A DNA stretch of 64,000 bases from Symbiodinium microadriaticum (GCA_001939145.1 LSRX01000527.1:205112-269111), one strand, 5' to 3'. Counted from the stretch's first letter, positions 45,801-55,760 are shown. Notes: generated by a model from the letters alone, not told the origin. Made by a program: numbers and translations.

Positions 45801-46757
45801 AATAAGGAACCCTATATAGCCTATATAGTCCTACATACAAAAACCTCAATATACCTGTACCATCTTATACCCTCCACACACCATGATGATCGCTCACGGT
45901 CACAAGCTAAGCCCCATGTTGCTAGCAACCTGACCGAAAAAACAAAAAAAACCATCTAAACGTTATCACCAAGTACAAAGAACTCCAGAATTTCAGGCCT
46001 AAGGGACCCTGAAACCCAAAATCCTTTACTCGAAATCCTTTCCGAGGCTCCGATTCTACATGGGGTCGGACAAATCACTATGAAAAACAACCCTTATGGC
46101 CCCTACAAAATTCATGAAAAGATGTCTTAATCTACCGAAAACCCTCATCGAACTACTGAGGTGTTTACATGGTAACAGAGTTGTCGTACCTTGAGAGTCA
46201 GCCGAGGGCTTACTCTCACGAGTCTCGACCCCCTGGAGCTTCTAACTCTGAGGGCTGAGGGTTTTGTTTGAGGTTTTTGGGCCTTCTATGAGGGCTTTTA
46301 CGGCTTCAAGGATGGCATCCCAACATGACCAACTGAAGGAGCCAAGCATGTACACAGCTTTCTCCCGCCCTCTTCTTGCCAATCCTCCGGAGGCCGTGCC
46401 CCTGGATCCTTGCGATCGCTTCCATCGCTGCCACGGTTTAGGGTTTAGGGTTTAGGGTTTAGAGTTTAGAGTTTAGGGTTTAGGGAGGCGGCTTGTAGTG
46501 CTGGCTTTCGTAGTCCGCCCACCAACTGTTCTCTCTTCACTCCTTTGGAGCCTCATTTCCTTTTCCGCTTGTCGCCCTGCTCCTGCTCTGTACTACAGGG
46601 GCCGAATTAGTTACCAATACTATTTTGGGGGTACAGTATGGTATACCCCAAAGCCCTGTTCTAGCTATTGAGGCCCCTATATTAGCAGCGGCACCTTCCT
46701 TAGCATTCGTCGGCTCGGTCGGTGTCATGACCCGCTCCCACTCGCAGCGACACTCGC
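41397..46757 (-). CDS. Gene C: five-exon charged, possibly coiled-coil protein, internal part
   Basis: Minus-strand exons in order: 46757-46732 (26-bp microexon), 46427-46354, 43630-43553, 42702-42656 and 41433-41397. Introns are GT...AG and every junction keeps frame, with split codons at 46732/46427 and 42656/41433. The protein reads RVSLRVGA, MEAIARIQGHGLRRIGKKRA, RLEGFTDLLDESGNLERKLS, VAEALEGELQAMKAGR and RRLEMARKRSED: leucine-spaced acidic/basic helices typical of coiled coils, no named domain. Best splice signals are the acceptors TCGTTCTGTAG (43631) and AAGCCTTGCAG (42703). Introns carry CCCTAAA arrays, microsatellites and a family 2 element at 46598. Further exons may sit between 46354 and 43630. 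The microexon is the weakest link. Plus-strand exon candidates at 44040-44275 lie in one intron and conflict only if they are nested. Confidence 0.5.
41537..41600. mobile_element. Family 2 element fragment
   Basis: GAGGCCTTGAACAGTAGAATAGGGCTTTGAGGTAC matches the left half of the copies at 62006 and 57370. No right end is visible. Confidence 0.35.
42737..42820. repeat. (TA)n(TG)n compound microsatellite
   Basis: Two TA then TG runs in tandem, in gene C's intron just upstream of the exon at 42702 in transcript sense. A further TA run is at 43017-43041. Confidence 0.92.
43820..43880 (+). repeat. Interstitial TTTAGGG array
   Basis: About eight units with CTTAGGG variants at regular spacing. Confidence 0.9.
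44040..44275 (+). CDS. Two candidate exons ending in a TTTAGGG donor
   Basis: Exon 44040-44100 follows a strong acceptor TATCTATTCTGCAG and reads PQSNAGEGLNPNFQEAMKRP, then a donor GTAGCG. Exon 44237-44275 follows CTGCCTTCTCTCCAG and ends ACG|GTTTAGGG. Joined in phase they give ...MKRPCSVGLCQADTEIYG. The second exon is also open in phase 0 (AQSVFVKQTQRFT). Polypyrimidine tracts are among the best in the window. They sit on the opposite strand to gene C, inside its longest intron. Confidence 0.4.
44978..44998 (+). repeat. Poly-G tract of 21
   Basis: Twenty-one consecutive G. Likely unstable and possibly mis-sized in the assembly. Open frames through it as glycine or proline runs are not meaningful. 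Confidence 0.95.
46436..46486 (+). repeat. TTTAGGG array directly at a gene C acceptor
   Basis: Eight units, ending only nine bases before the acceptor CCGTGGCAG of gene C's exon 46427 (minus strand). Confidence 0.9.
46598..46677. mobile_element. Family 2 inverted-repeat element (MITE-like), best copy
   Basis: An 80-bp near-perfect hairpin: GGGGCCGAATTAGTTACCAA... against ...CTAGCTATTGAGGCCCC, with TTTTGGGGGTA pairing to TACCCCAAAG and a small loop around CAGTATGG. No coding. It lies in a gene C intron. Confidence 0.65.
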
Positions 46758-46771
46758 CTGCCGAGCAGTAA

Positions 46772-46831
46772 AGGGTTAGGGTTTAGGGTTTGGGGTTTAG
46801 GGTTTGGGGTTTAGGGTTTAGGGTTTAGGGT
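46772..46831 (+). repeat. TTTAGGG array next to gene C microexon
   Basis: About eight units including TTTGGGG. Fourteen bases separate it from the exon at 46757; on the minus strand the intron ends CCCTAACCCTTTACTGCTCGGCAG. Confidence 0.9.
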
Positions 46832-47115
46832 CAAGGTTGAAGGATGTAGGGCCATTTAGGGCTTAGGGCTTGGGGTTCAGGGTTGACGTCTCTGGATGCC
46901 ACATGCTGCTCCCCGCTACTCGAAACAGACATGGGCCCCAATTTGAAGCGCATCTGGAGGGGGCAGCAATGCTTCTAAACCAGAAAAGCTCGTTTAATGC
47001 TTACACAAAGTATAAGACAAGGTAAGACAAGAATAAGCTAGAACAAGGTCAGATCGTCGTGCAGGAGAATGGGATGCAGGGTTCCGGCAGGCTCCGGCCG
47101 TGTAGCCGGCAACCA

Positions 47116-47207
47116 GGGCTTATCTGCCAAGAATTTGTTGGGGGTTCCTTAGTATGACCATACTACGGCTATAACCCAAAACCTTTTTTCTAATCATTAA
47201 GACCCCT
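47116..47207. mobile_element. Divergent family 2 element
   Basis: The right end TTCTAATCATTAAGACCCC and the centre GGGGGTTCCTTAGTATGACC match family 2. The left end is poorly conserved. Confidence 0.35.
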
Positions 47208-47265
47208 AAACCCTAAACCCTAAAACCCTAAACCTGAAACGCCCCTAAAGTAAGGCCGCGGCTCC

Positions 47266-47313
47266 ATGCGGCGCGCCTGGCAGCAAAACCCGACCCACGA
47301 GCTCAGAAAGCAG
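47266..47313 (+). CDS. Candidate exon, possibly initial
   Basis: ATG CGG... reads MRRAWQQNPTHELRKQ and ends CAG|GTGGCG, 16 whole codons. It could be a first exon starting at this ATG, or an internal exon starting at the CAG at 47281-47283. Too short to identify. Confidence 0.3.
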
Positions 47314-47482
47314 GTGGCGGGGGGTGATCAGGGGGGGGGGTTCAAACTCGGTGCCACGGGTTTTTCTTTTTTTGTGCGCCTTTTTTCCGTCTGCCTAATG
47401 GTGTCCGGGTTTAGGGTTTAGGCTTTAGGGTATCTGTTGCTAGCTTTTGTTCAGACTTCTATCGCAGCCTTGAAAGAAAGAT

Positions 47483-47677
47483 TTGATGTTGAATAAGTTA
47501 AACATGATAACAAACGGCCGAACACGCACCGCCAAAGCTTGCCACACCTGTTTAAGCAAGGGTTTCTGTTTGAGTATGCTAACACTGTGGCTCCTAGTGT
47601 TCATCGTTTGTGCCAGGGTCCGGTATTCTCTGAGACGCCCCCTAGCTAGGCTCAGGCGCCAAAATACCTCATGCTAA
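47483..47677 (+). other. Unresolved 64-codon frame
   Basis: Open with ATG, includes the hydrophobic LTLWLLVFIVCARVRYSL. No splice support or family resemblance. Confidence 0.15.
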
Positions 47678-47900
47678 GACGTGCTTCTGGTCCCCGCATT
47701 TTTTTAAGCCCAAAACCCTAAACCCTAAGGACCGAATCCAAAATCAACTCTAAACCCCAGCCCCTTTCAACAGAAAGCAAAGAGCAAATGTATCCAGGGT
47801 TTCGGGTCTAGGTTGAACGGCTTTGGGGTCGAGGCTCAATGGTCGCCACTTAGATCGCCCAAAACTTTTGGACCCTCCTAAGCCCGTTAGACCCGAACCA

Positions 47901-47982
47901 CCTAAACCTAAACCTAAACCCTAAACCCTAAACCCTAAACCCTAAACCCTAAACCCTAAACCCTAAACCTAAACCCTAAACC
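47901..47982 (-). repeat. Most regular CCCTAAA array in the window
   Basis: Seven to eight perfect consecutive CCCTAAA units flanked by CCTAAA variants. It is the cleanest telomere-like run here, yet it is embedded in unique DNA on both sides. Confidence 0.95.
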
Positions 47983-48122
47983 AGAAGCTCTAACGCAAAA
48001 ACAGCCCTCAAGATGCCCTAAGAACTCCCGCGGAAACCCCTCAACCCCTAATCTCAAAACCTCAACAGCTAAAAACCCTGAACTGTAGTAGGCCCAAAAA
48101 CTGAAACCCGAAACCCCTAAAA

Positions 48123-48198
48123 NNNNNNNNNNNNNNNNNNNNNNNNNNNNNNNNNNNNNNNNNNNNNNNNNNNNNNNNNNNNNNNNNNNNNNNNNNNN
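48123..48198. other. Assembly gap (76 N)
   Basis: N run flanked by CCCTAAA-oriented words on the left and TTTAGGGG-oriented words on the right, so the telomere-like orientation inverts across the gap. A mis-join or a collapsed inverted array is possible. Confidence 0.99.
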
Positions 48199-48972
48199 GA
48201 CGGCGCCTGCGAGGCTCTCGGGAATTATGGGGGGGTTTAGGGGCTTTAGGGGTTTAGGGGTTTTGGGGGGTTTAGGGGTTTAGGGGGTTTTAGGGGGTCT
48301 AGGGGTTTTAGGGGTTTTCGCGGTTTAGGGGTTTAGGGCTTAGGGGCTAGGGCCCCAGGGCTGAAGAGTTTGCAGGGTTCACGCGCTCAGGGTTCACGAG
48401 TCTGCGGTTCCGGCGGTTTCGGGATCTAGGGCTCCTTAGGTTTTGGGCTTGGAGCTGCTTGAACTCCGGCAGCTCTTGAAGATCTTTACGGAAACCCTTT
48501 TAGAAACGGCCCTGAGACCCGGAAAGCACCCTTAGAGCACCCTTGTAGAACACCTTCCTTAAGGCACCCCTTCTAGAAGCCGAGTAAGAAAGTGGGGACC
48601 GCGATGGCCTTGGGGCGGCCCTGAACTCCATCGGCCTTCATGGCTAGAATAAAGGGTTTAGGGTTTAAGGAGCGAAAAAAAAGCTGTGTAGGACGTTACT
48701 TGCCATTCGTCAGAGAGTAAGCGCTTCAGGGTTGAAGTTGAAGGTGTTAAGGCTTGAGGGTTGAAGGGTGTGGGGTTGTGGCTTAGGCCTAGGGTTTAGG
48801 GGTTAGATTTTCTTGCGAGGTTCACCAGATGTTTGTGCTTTTGGGGGCTGGGTTCACCCTACCCCAAAGCCCTAAAGCCTAAACGTTAAACCCCTGAACC
48901 CCCCAACACCCCTAAACCCTAAAGGCTCTAAATCCCTAAACGTTCAACCCCTAAACCCCCAAACCCACCAAA
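48199..48972. other. TTTAGGGG-rich spacer
   Basis: 48225-48350 is degenerate TTTAGGGG/TTTTGGGG. 48478-48590 holds complement-strand AAGGG.TCT phrases. No gene seen. Confidence 0.5.
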
Positions 48973-49067
48973 GATGAGCCCCGCTCCGAGTGCCCGGCCC
49001 TTCCGTGACACTCCGGCGCCCAATGCCTCGAAACTGGGGGTCGTCTTGGGCTTCGGATCGTTTTCTG
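48973..49067 (+). CDS. Candidate exon with TTTAGGG donor
   Basis: The frame from ATG reads MSPAPSARPFRDTPAPNASK then LGVVLGFGSFS and ends G|GTTTAGGG. AG before the ATG (CCACCAAAG) would also serve as acceptor. Low-complexity, proline/alanine-rich; the minus strand is open as well. Suggestive mainly because the junction again falls in the heptamer. Confidence 0.28.
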
Positions 49068-49580
49068 GTTTAGGGTTCTAAAGTTTAGGGTGTAGGACTT
49101 CCTTGCTAAGCATCGTTGTCGGGTTCTTGGTAATTTGGGTTTCCTTTTGGGCTTGGTTTTCTGGGCTGCTCACGTATGGCTTCAAGTAGCTAGTTGGGGA
49201 AGTTATTCTTGTGCTGTGTAACATGGTGTCTTGACACTTGAATGATCCACAGAATCCTAGAGCCACTTTAGCCCCTGAATGGAATATCGAATGAATCACC
49301 GCGAACATCCAAGCAATACGGATTCCCATGTGATTTAGAAACCTGAGCTGTGAAGGAGGGCTTAAGGCTTAGGTTTTCATGTGTTCACAGTCTTCGGATT
49401 CGAGGCCATGCCAACCAATCACTAAACCGTACGAACTTCACGAGCCCCAATACGGGATCCCTGAACCCTAAACCCTGAACCCTACACCCTAAATCCTCAA
49501 TCCAAAGACTCATGAGCCCCAGACCCTAAACTAAACCGGCTTTCCCCCAACACGAGCTGAACTCCGAAGGCCAAACGCCC

Positions 49581-49630
49581 CAGCACGACCGGATGAACTC
49601 CAGGCCAGCACGACCGGATGAACTCCAGGC
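49581..49630. repeat. Perfect 25-bp tandem duplication
   Basis: CAGCACGACCGGATGAACTC plus CAGGC is present twice head to tail (49581-49605 and 49606-49630). Confidence 0.95.
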
Positions 49631-49763
49631 TCCTAATTGGGAACCCTTAGCACGGTTATGGGCTTCGAGCTGTTGGCAAGATTCTACTGCTACTGCCGCT
49701 GCAAGCTATCTTCTTTCGGCATTTTTCTGGTGAAAACTGACCCTGGTGCCCAGATTTGCGACG

Positions 49764-49940
49764 TATTTAGGCTTTAGTGTTTAGGGGTTTAGGGTTTAGG
49801 GTTTAGGGTTTAGGGGTTTAGGGTTTAGGGNAGGGTTTAGGGCTTAGGTATTTAGGCTTTAGTGTTTAGGGGTTTAGGGTTTAGGGTTTAGGGTTTAGGG
49901 GTTTAGGGTTTAGGGTTTTGGGGTTTTGGGGTTTTGGGGT
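49764..49940 (+). repeat. Duplicated TTTAGGG array interrupted by one N
   Basis: A block starting TATTTAGGCTTTAGTGTTTAG occurs at 49764 and again at 49849, period 85, with a single N at 49831 between. Either a real segment duplication or an assembly join of two overlapping contig ends. Confidence 0.85.
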
Positions 49941-50330
49941 TAAGGGTTTCGGGTTGACGGTTCGTCCCTGACTGCTTGTCTTGGGCTGGTTAAGGGCTAG
50001 GTGGAGATGCTTCCTTCCCACACCACAGTTTTTCAAGCGAGTGACCTGAACCCCCCGCCCAAAACTCCCTGATCCCCACATAGAAGGGGTGTATGATATA
50101 GTATACTTAAGAATATATTTAGATTATGGGGCGGGGGGGGGGTAAATTTGCTACCAATTCTTCGGGCACTACATTGACAGCAACCCTAAACTCTCCCAGC
50201 ACTAAACTTTAACCCTAAGCCCCGAACACTCTTAGGAGCGAGCGCGTGGCACGCAGCTCGGCTTCTAGAGCGTCGTTGGACCTTCGATGTCTCCAGGGGC
50301 GAACTTTCGACTTCAGAATGACTTAATGTA

Positions 50331-50426
50331 GACGCCTCTATGACTCTATGACTACCAATATTATTCCATAAGGTTCCTGATGAACTATGATATACGACAG
50401 AAGCTCAATTTAATTGTTAAGACCCC
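50331..50426. mobile_element. Divergent family 2 element
   Basis: Centre AAGGTTCCTGATGAACTATGATA and right end AATTGTTAAGACCCC match the family. Left end GACGCCTCTATGAC is diverged and contains a short CTATGACT repeat also seen just right of the copy at 62006. Confidence 0.4.
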
Positions 50427-51589
50427 TATGTTACAAAGACCTTTGAAGGTTTTAGGTAGGGTTTTAGGGTTCGGGGTTTCAAGATTTTGGGCTGCGGGTG
50501 GGTCTCAATTGTCTGGGTCTGAACATTTGGGTTTCAAGCTTTACGACTTACGGTGTCCAGGTTTCCTATCTGAAGGTGTGGATTCGGAGCTCGGGGGGTG
50601 TTTCAGGTCGCAGGGTAATGCAGCGCCATACACGTTGTCATCAAGCATTGTTTTCGGGTCTTGATGGGTCTGGCATATGAGGCATCAGAAAGGTTTCGCC
50701 TGCTTTGTGAACGGGCTCTTTCATGCCTGTGCCTGAGGTCGTCTTCAAAGTCGTGCTAATCCATGGCCTCCAAACATCCCTAAACCAAGCACTGCACTAC
50801 TGTACCGACTATACCGCACTTCGACAGGATCTTTAACACCGTTTCAGAGATATTCCTGCATTCATGGACTCTGGAGTTAAATCAGCGGCAGAGGAGCTCG
50901 GGCTTTGATTTTCCAGAGGAGGCTTCAGCTTTTTGCGGGGTGCAGGGATCCAGAGTTTAGGGCTGGGTCTAGGGTTCAGAGTTGGGCTGGGAAGCTCCAT
51001 GTGCCCAGTGGCCAGGCGCGCCAAAACCCAAATTCAATCTTTAAGCCCACTAAAAGCCCCGAAGCCCTCGCCGAACCTCTGGAAAATCACCCTTCCAAGG
51101 CCAGTGAAAGCAACACGAGACGGGATCCCTGCTGGTCGGCGCCCACCCGGTCGACCCAGTGGCGCATTGCGGCGCCACGCCAACCCCTGGCGTTGTCAGG
51201 CTTTTTGCCTTCACAGGCTTGTGTACGGTTACATAGCCTTGTTGCGCGTAATTGGCGCGATTCGGGTCTCAAAGCTCAGAGTCGTGAGGCTTGTGGTCTT
51301 TCAGGTTTTGGGTTTTAGGGCCTTTCAGTTTCGGGGCTGAAGGGCTTTGGGACCTTAGGGTTGAGGGCTTAGGCACTTCGGGCTTAAGGCTGACGTTCGC
51401 ACAATGCCCCGTAGCCCTGCCCAGTCTGTCGGGCATCGAAAGCATTGCAAGATAGAGCCCTTTCTATTCGGAGCCGGGTTTTTGGGGTATATTTGAGTAT
51501 ATAAAGTTCTCAAATTAAATTGGGCAACGCAGCGGAATAGGTGTAGTAGTTACTCAGGTTTCTTTAGTACATCATGTCTGATGCGGGTC
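50427..51589. other. Segment with overlapping open frames, no resolved gene
   Basis: 50905-51340 is open in two plus registers (137 and 135 codons) and one minus register. Stop-poor composition rather than one clear gene. Part may be coding, but no register has supporting splice sites that I trust. Confidence 0.3.
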
Positions 51590-52845
51590 AAGCTATTGGG
51601 GAATTACACTTGTCAGGCTTCTGCTTTGATTCAAGCAAGCTATCGGGGGTTGGCGATGTCGAGGCTCTTGTTCTGTGTCGAGCTGTTGGGGTATCACAAT
51701 ATGTGGTGTTTTATGCTGCATCAAGCTATTCGGGAATTCCAACTTTCCGGGTCCTGCTTTGCGCAAGCTATTCGGGAATTGCAAGTTGCAGGGTCCTCTC
51801 CAAGCTATTGGGGGATTGCAATTCCGAGGTTCTTGTTCTGCGCCACGCATTGGGGAATTCCAATTTGCGAGGGATGTTGTTTTTTGATTATCGTTGAAAA
51901 GAACAACACTGTTTCCTGATGCTCTGGACGGATTTCGTGTGATTCCTTGGGCTACAATTTGCCCCAAGCCTATTGGGGGATTACAACTTGCAGGGGCGAT
52001 TCCGGTTCGTCATATTGTTTAAAGACGCGAAAGCAGTTCTCGATTGCGGCTCATCATGCATCTTAAGCACGCCCCTGCATGTAGCGATTCCGGTTCACCA
52101 TATCATAACATATTTTAAACGCGCCCATCATCTGGCGAGTCCAGCTCATCCTTTTTTTAAACACGCCCCTCATTTGGCGATCCAGGTTCATCATGCATGT
52201 CAAACACGCCCTTTCACGTCGCGATTGTGGTTCATCATATTTCTGCAACACGGCTCCTCCTATGGCGCTTCCCGCTCATCATAATAAGTATATCTTAAAC
52301 ACGCTCCTCATGTGGTGATTCCGGTTCATCATGTATCTTTATGCCCCTCATCAGCTATCTTGAACACGCCCCCTCGTTTGCCAATTCCGATTCTGCACTT
52401 TCGCTAAACAGGGTGAGCCAGCGTGGCTCGCGCGAATATTGGAACCGAGAGAGGCCAGACATGCCTTGGCATTCCGTGCAAACAGACACTCCAGATAGAT
52501 TGTGTTGCTGTTGTTGTTGAGCATATATCTTAAACACGCCAAATCATTTGTCGATTCCAACTCATCATACATCCTACGCGTGCCCATCGTTTATCATGCG
52601 GCGATTCCAATCATACTTCTTAAACACGCCCTTTCATGTGTAGATTCCGGTTCATCATATATCAACATACCCCCCTCTCCCTATTGGGCGATTCAGGTTC
52701 ATCATATATCCTAAACACGCCCCATCATTTGGCGACCGAGGTTCATCACTTATCTTAAATACGCCCCTCATCATTTGTCTTAAGCACGCCCCCGCATTTG
52801 GCGGTTAATATTCATCATATATCTCATTTGCTGAACGTGCCCCAG
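51590..52845. repeat. 43-bp minisatellite with two diverged subfamilies
   Basis: Left part (51590-51995): units anchored on AAGCTATTGGGGAATTCCAA at 51591, 51638, 51681, 51724, 51766, 51803, 51845 and 51967, mostly 42-47 bases apart. Right part (from 51995): about fourteen units with consensus near TTAAACACGCCCCTCATTTGG CGATTCCGGTTCATCATATATC. A unit near 52678 reads CCCTATTGGGCGATTCAGGTTC and bridges the two, so both probably descend from one 43-bp ancestor. An unrelated insertion of about 120 bp lies at 52395-52515. Short open frames here are repeat translations. Confidence 0.9.
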
Positions 52846-52934
52846 CCCCTTTTCACGGGCCGCAGTCTGTGGCCCACGACCCGGGCGACCCGTGGAAAGG
52901 CTCTAAAAAAGAGATCGGAGGGGGTTGGGGAGCC

Positions 52935-53150
52935 GCAGGACCAGGGGGGACCAGAGGACCAGGGACGAGAGACCAAAGACCAGCGGAGGGACCAGGAGGC
53001 CAACCCTACCAAGCTGCAAATAGTAGAGTTACTAGAATACAGCATTTGCTCTTGCTCTTGTATGAATAGCTGAAGCTATTGTGGGCAGGGACCAGGAGAC
53101 CAGAGGACCAGAAGACCAGGAGCCCAGGCCAACCCGACCAAGGGCCCCAG
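52935..53150 (+). repeat. Purine-rich GACCAGGAG repeats
   Basis: Imperfect 8-11-base units GACCAGGGG/GACCAGAGGACCAG at 52935-53005 and again at 53089-53150, split by about 80 bp of different sequence. Confidence 0.8.
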
Positions 53151-54287
53151 ACAAGAGCCAACGATAGGAAAAAAACCAGGGCCAGACAAACTGGCAGCTG
53201 GCACAAAACAGACAGACTCCTGAACCCAAGCCCCAGAGCCTCAGACGCCAAGCCCTAGGCTCAGGTTTAGGGTCTTAGGTTTAGGGCCTAGTGGTTTAGG
53301 GTTTTGAGGACACTACTGTTGCAACTTATTCCGAGCCTTAAACTACAAAACCGCTGCAACACCCTCATCCCGAACACTCAAAGCTAAACCCTATTAAACT
53401 CCGAAGCCTTGTAGTAACCCTTACGGCAACCCGGGACTCGTACTCATAAAACCCAGCACTAAACAGTAAGCCCTAAACCCGACTTACTCGAAACCCAAAA
53501 CAAACCCGATGTGGAACCGTTCAGGGAATTACGGGCCGTAAAAGGACCCTTCTGGAAACCCATTAACGAGTCTTAAAAGGGATAACGCCATTGTTCTTAT
53601 TCGAACCCGCGACGACTGACTCCCCGACTCGGCAACGGCATTCGTGTCGTACTGCTGGTACCAGAACTCATTGCCCACCTTTGGAAGAAGATACCATAAG
53701 GGGTCTTGCAAGGGTTTGATAGGGGGCTTCTACCTTTGCTTGGGGTTTTGCCGGTTTTATCAGAAACTTGTAAGCCTTTAGGATGTTTATACGGCTCTTC
53801 TAGAGGTTAACAAGGGCCTCACGGGATCTTAGAAGGGCCCTGCAAAAGCTTCTTAAGTTATAGGGCTTCGTTGCATCTCACAGAGGTTGAATGGGGTCCG
53901 GAAAGGTTTCAGATGGTTTGAAAGCTGTCTGACAACTATTCAGAAACCGCGAATCGCTTTTCGCATCTGATGGGGGGCCGCTTGGCTCACCCTAAACCCC
54001 AAACCCTAAACCCAAACCCAAACAACCCTAAACCCTAAACACCCTAAACCCTAAACCCCCACAGCAAGGCCTCAACCCTAAGTCGGAAACAGTTGGAGAC
54101 TGCGCCGACGCTCGCCTGCTTTGCTTCAAAGACACACAGCGTTTGGATGCGCATGGCAACTGTAAAAATACCGGAAACCCCTAAACTCTAAACCCTAGAA
54201 CCCTAAAACAACCCTAAAATCCCAAAACCCTAAAACCCTAAAGCCCTAAACACTGATTCCCCCAGAAGGAACCAGGATGGAGAGCTC
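53151..54287. other. Spacer with degenerate repeats
   Basis: 53755-53860 holds AAGGG/TCT.TAAGGG phrases; 53989-54060 is a CCCTAAA array. At 54093-54161 both strands look coding: plus LETAPTLACFASKTHSVW before GTAAAA, minus AMRIQTLCVFEAKQASVGAV after an excellent acceptor GGTATTTTTACAG. I could not choose, so no exon is called. Confidence 0.4.
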
Positions 54288-54338
54288 CTAGGAAGGCGCC
54301 TTGAACGTGGGAGGCTTCGCTTCGGGCACCACGGCTTC
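54288..54338 (-). CDS. Candidate terminal exon
   Basis: On the minus strand, after CCAAGTGTGCAG, the frame reads EAVVPEAKPPTFKAPS and stops at TAG (54290-54288). A proline/lysine-rich acidic tail, similar to many protein C-termini. No upstream exon could be linked with certainty. Confidence 0.35.
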   Translation of the reverse strand, partial: EAVVPEAKPPTFKAPS

Positions 54339-54351
54339 CTGCACACTTGGA

Positions 54352-54402
54352 TTAGGGTTTAGGGGTTTAGGGGTTTAGGGGTTTAGGGTTTAGGGTTCAG
54401 GG
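54352..54402 (+). repeat. Interstitial TTTAGGGG array
   Basis: Six to seven units, fourteen bases from the candidate exon at 54338. Confidence 0.88.
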
Positions 54403-54931
54403 CTTTTAGTTTAAGGTTTCAAGGATCTTTTCGCAAGAGGGTTTGGGTGGCGCTTAGGTCGTTTCGGTTTGGGTTTTGGGGGTTCTAGTCTAGTTGTAGA
54501 GGGACTATGAGGTACAATCACTGCAGATTACGACACCTTTTGTAAAGCCTTGTTCTGAAGTCTTCGGCATCGGGCAGTGACATCCGAAATTGCCAAGCTG
54601 AACGTTCGTCTTTTTTGGCGTGGCTTCAGCATACACACATCACAGCAGCAATCATAATCGAAGCTACAACTGTGAGAAGCATCATACGGATATTCGGTAC
54701 AATGTTCAGAAGAAGAACAGAAAAAGCAGAATAATAACAAGAATAATAGGACAAACCTGACTCTTGATACGGAAATGCTACGGTCTCAGGTGTAGTTTTA
54801 GGGCAAGTAAACCGTACCGCAGAAGATCCAACTAAAGAGGCCCTGGTGATCAGGATAGGGTTTGGGGTACACTACAAGGATTCCGACCGCGATTTTATCC
54901 ACATGGAACAACTGGCGAGCCCAAAGAGTTT

Positions 54932-55009
54932 CAGGGGCTTGTCCGGTGTAGGACTGCCCTAAAGGCCTGCCAGGGGCTTGTCCGGTGTAGGACTGCCCTA
55001 AAGGCCTAC
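54932..55009. repeat. 39-bp tandem duplication
   Basis: CAGGGGCTTGTCCGGTGTAG GACTGCCCTAAAGGCCTGC at 54932-54970 is repeated at 54971-55009 with changes only in the last bases. Confidence 0.93.
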
Positions 55010-55142
55010 ATAGTTAGACTTTGTTGTTAAGGTATATTGCTCTGCACAATTCTAGAAGGGACAATCACGGGTACATAGATATCCCTTTATTGGGCGTCTC
55101 AGTCAACACGATTACCAAATTTTTGGGACCCCCTATGTTAAG

Positions 55143-55760
55143 GTTACGCGTTTCGAGAGTAGGATCTCGCATGGGTAATCTGCGCAGATTCCTGGAAGGC
55201 CAGGGCGACTGTGTGAGTAGGGGTTTAGGGCCAAACCTCTAGAGCTTCCTTCTAAAAATCCTAGAGTTTCCAAACACAGTTTCACGACCTCACTTCGGTT
55301 TAAGGCCCAGGTTGGCAAGCTTGTGTGCAATTCATCAGGAACCTCTGCTCTTCCAAAAACAGACTAGGGTTTGAGGGCTAATAAGAATATTATAATAGTA
55401 AGAACCGCAAAAATAGTAGCAATGATAGGCAATAATAATAATAATAGTAATAATAATAATAATGGTAATAATAACAATATCAATAATCATCATAATATTA
55501 ATACTAATAATGATAATATTGATAATAATTCTGTTTTCCTACCGCCTTGAAGGGAAGATCGGGCCTCCATCAACACGCTGCAGCGCACGTCAGAGGCCTT
55601 CGGGCCATGCTGGGAGGCTCGACACGGAGTTGGACGGCTTAGGGTTTAGGGTTTTAGGGTTTTAGGGTTTAGGGTTTAGGGCTTTAGGGTTTAGGGCTTT
55701 AGGGTTTTAGGGTTTAGGGTTTAGGTTTTGCGGTTTCGGGCACAGGCTAAGTTGCTGCAG
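55143..55760 (+). CDS. Candidate three-exon chain, internal part
   Basis: Exons 55143-55212 (LRVSRVGSRMGNLRRFLEGQ GDC, consensus donor GTGAGT), 55584-55628 (RTSEAFGPCWEARHG, acceptor CACGCTGCAG) and 55725-55760 (VLRFRAQAKLLQ, acceptor TTTAG of a TTTAGGG array, donor CAG|GTAAGC). All three junctions are in phase. The first exon overlaps a minus-strand alternative with a good acceptor (CCTGGCCTTCCAG at 55192), so strand is not certain there. The last exon has the clearest example of a heptamer serving as splice acceptor plus a perfect donor. Basic helical peptide; no family recognised. Confidence 0.42.
55638..55724 (+). repeat. TTTAGGG array ending in a predicted splice acceptor
   Basis: About eleven TTTAGGG/TTTTAGGG units. 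Its final TTTAG is the proposed acceptor for the exon at 55725. Confidence 0.9.

Noticed and set aside
51590..52845. CRISPR array
   Set aside because: Units are contiguous 43-bp diverged copies with no constant repeat alternating with unique spacers, and the DNA is eukaryotic in character.
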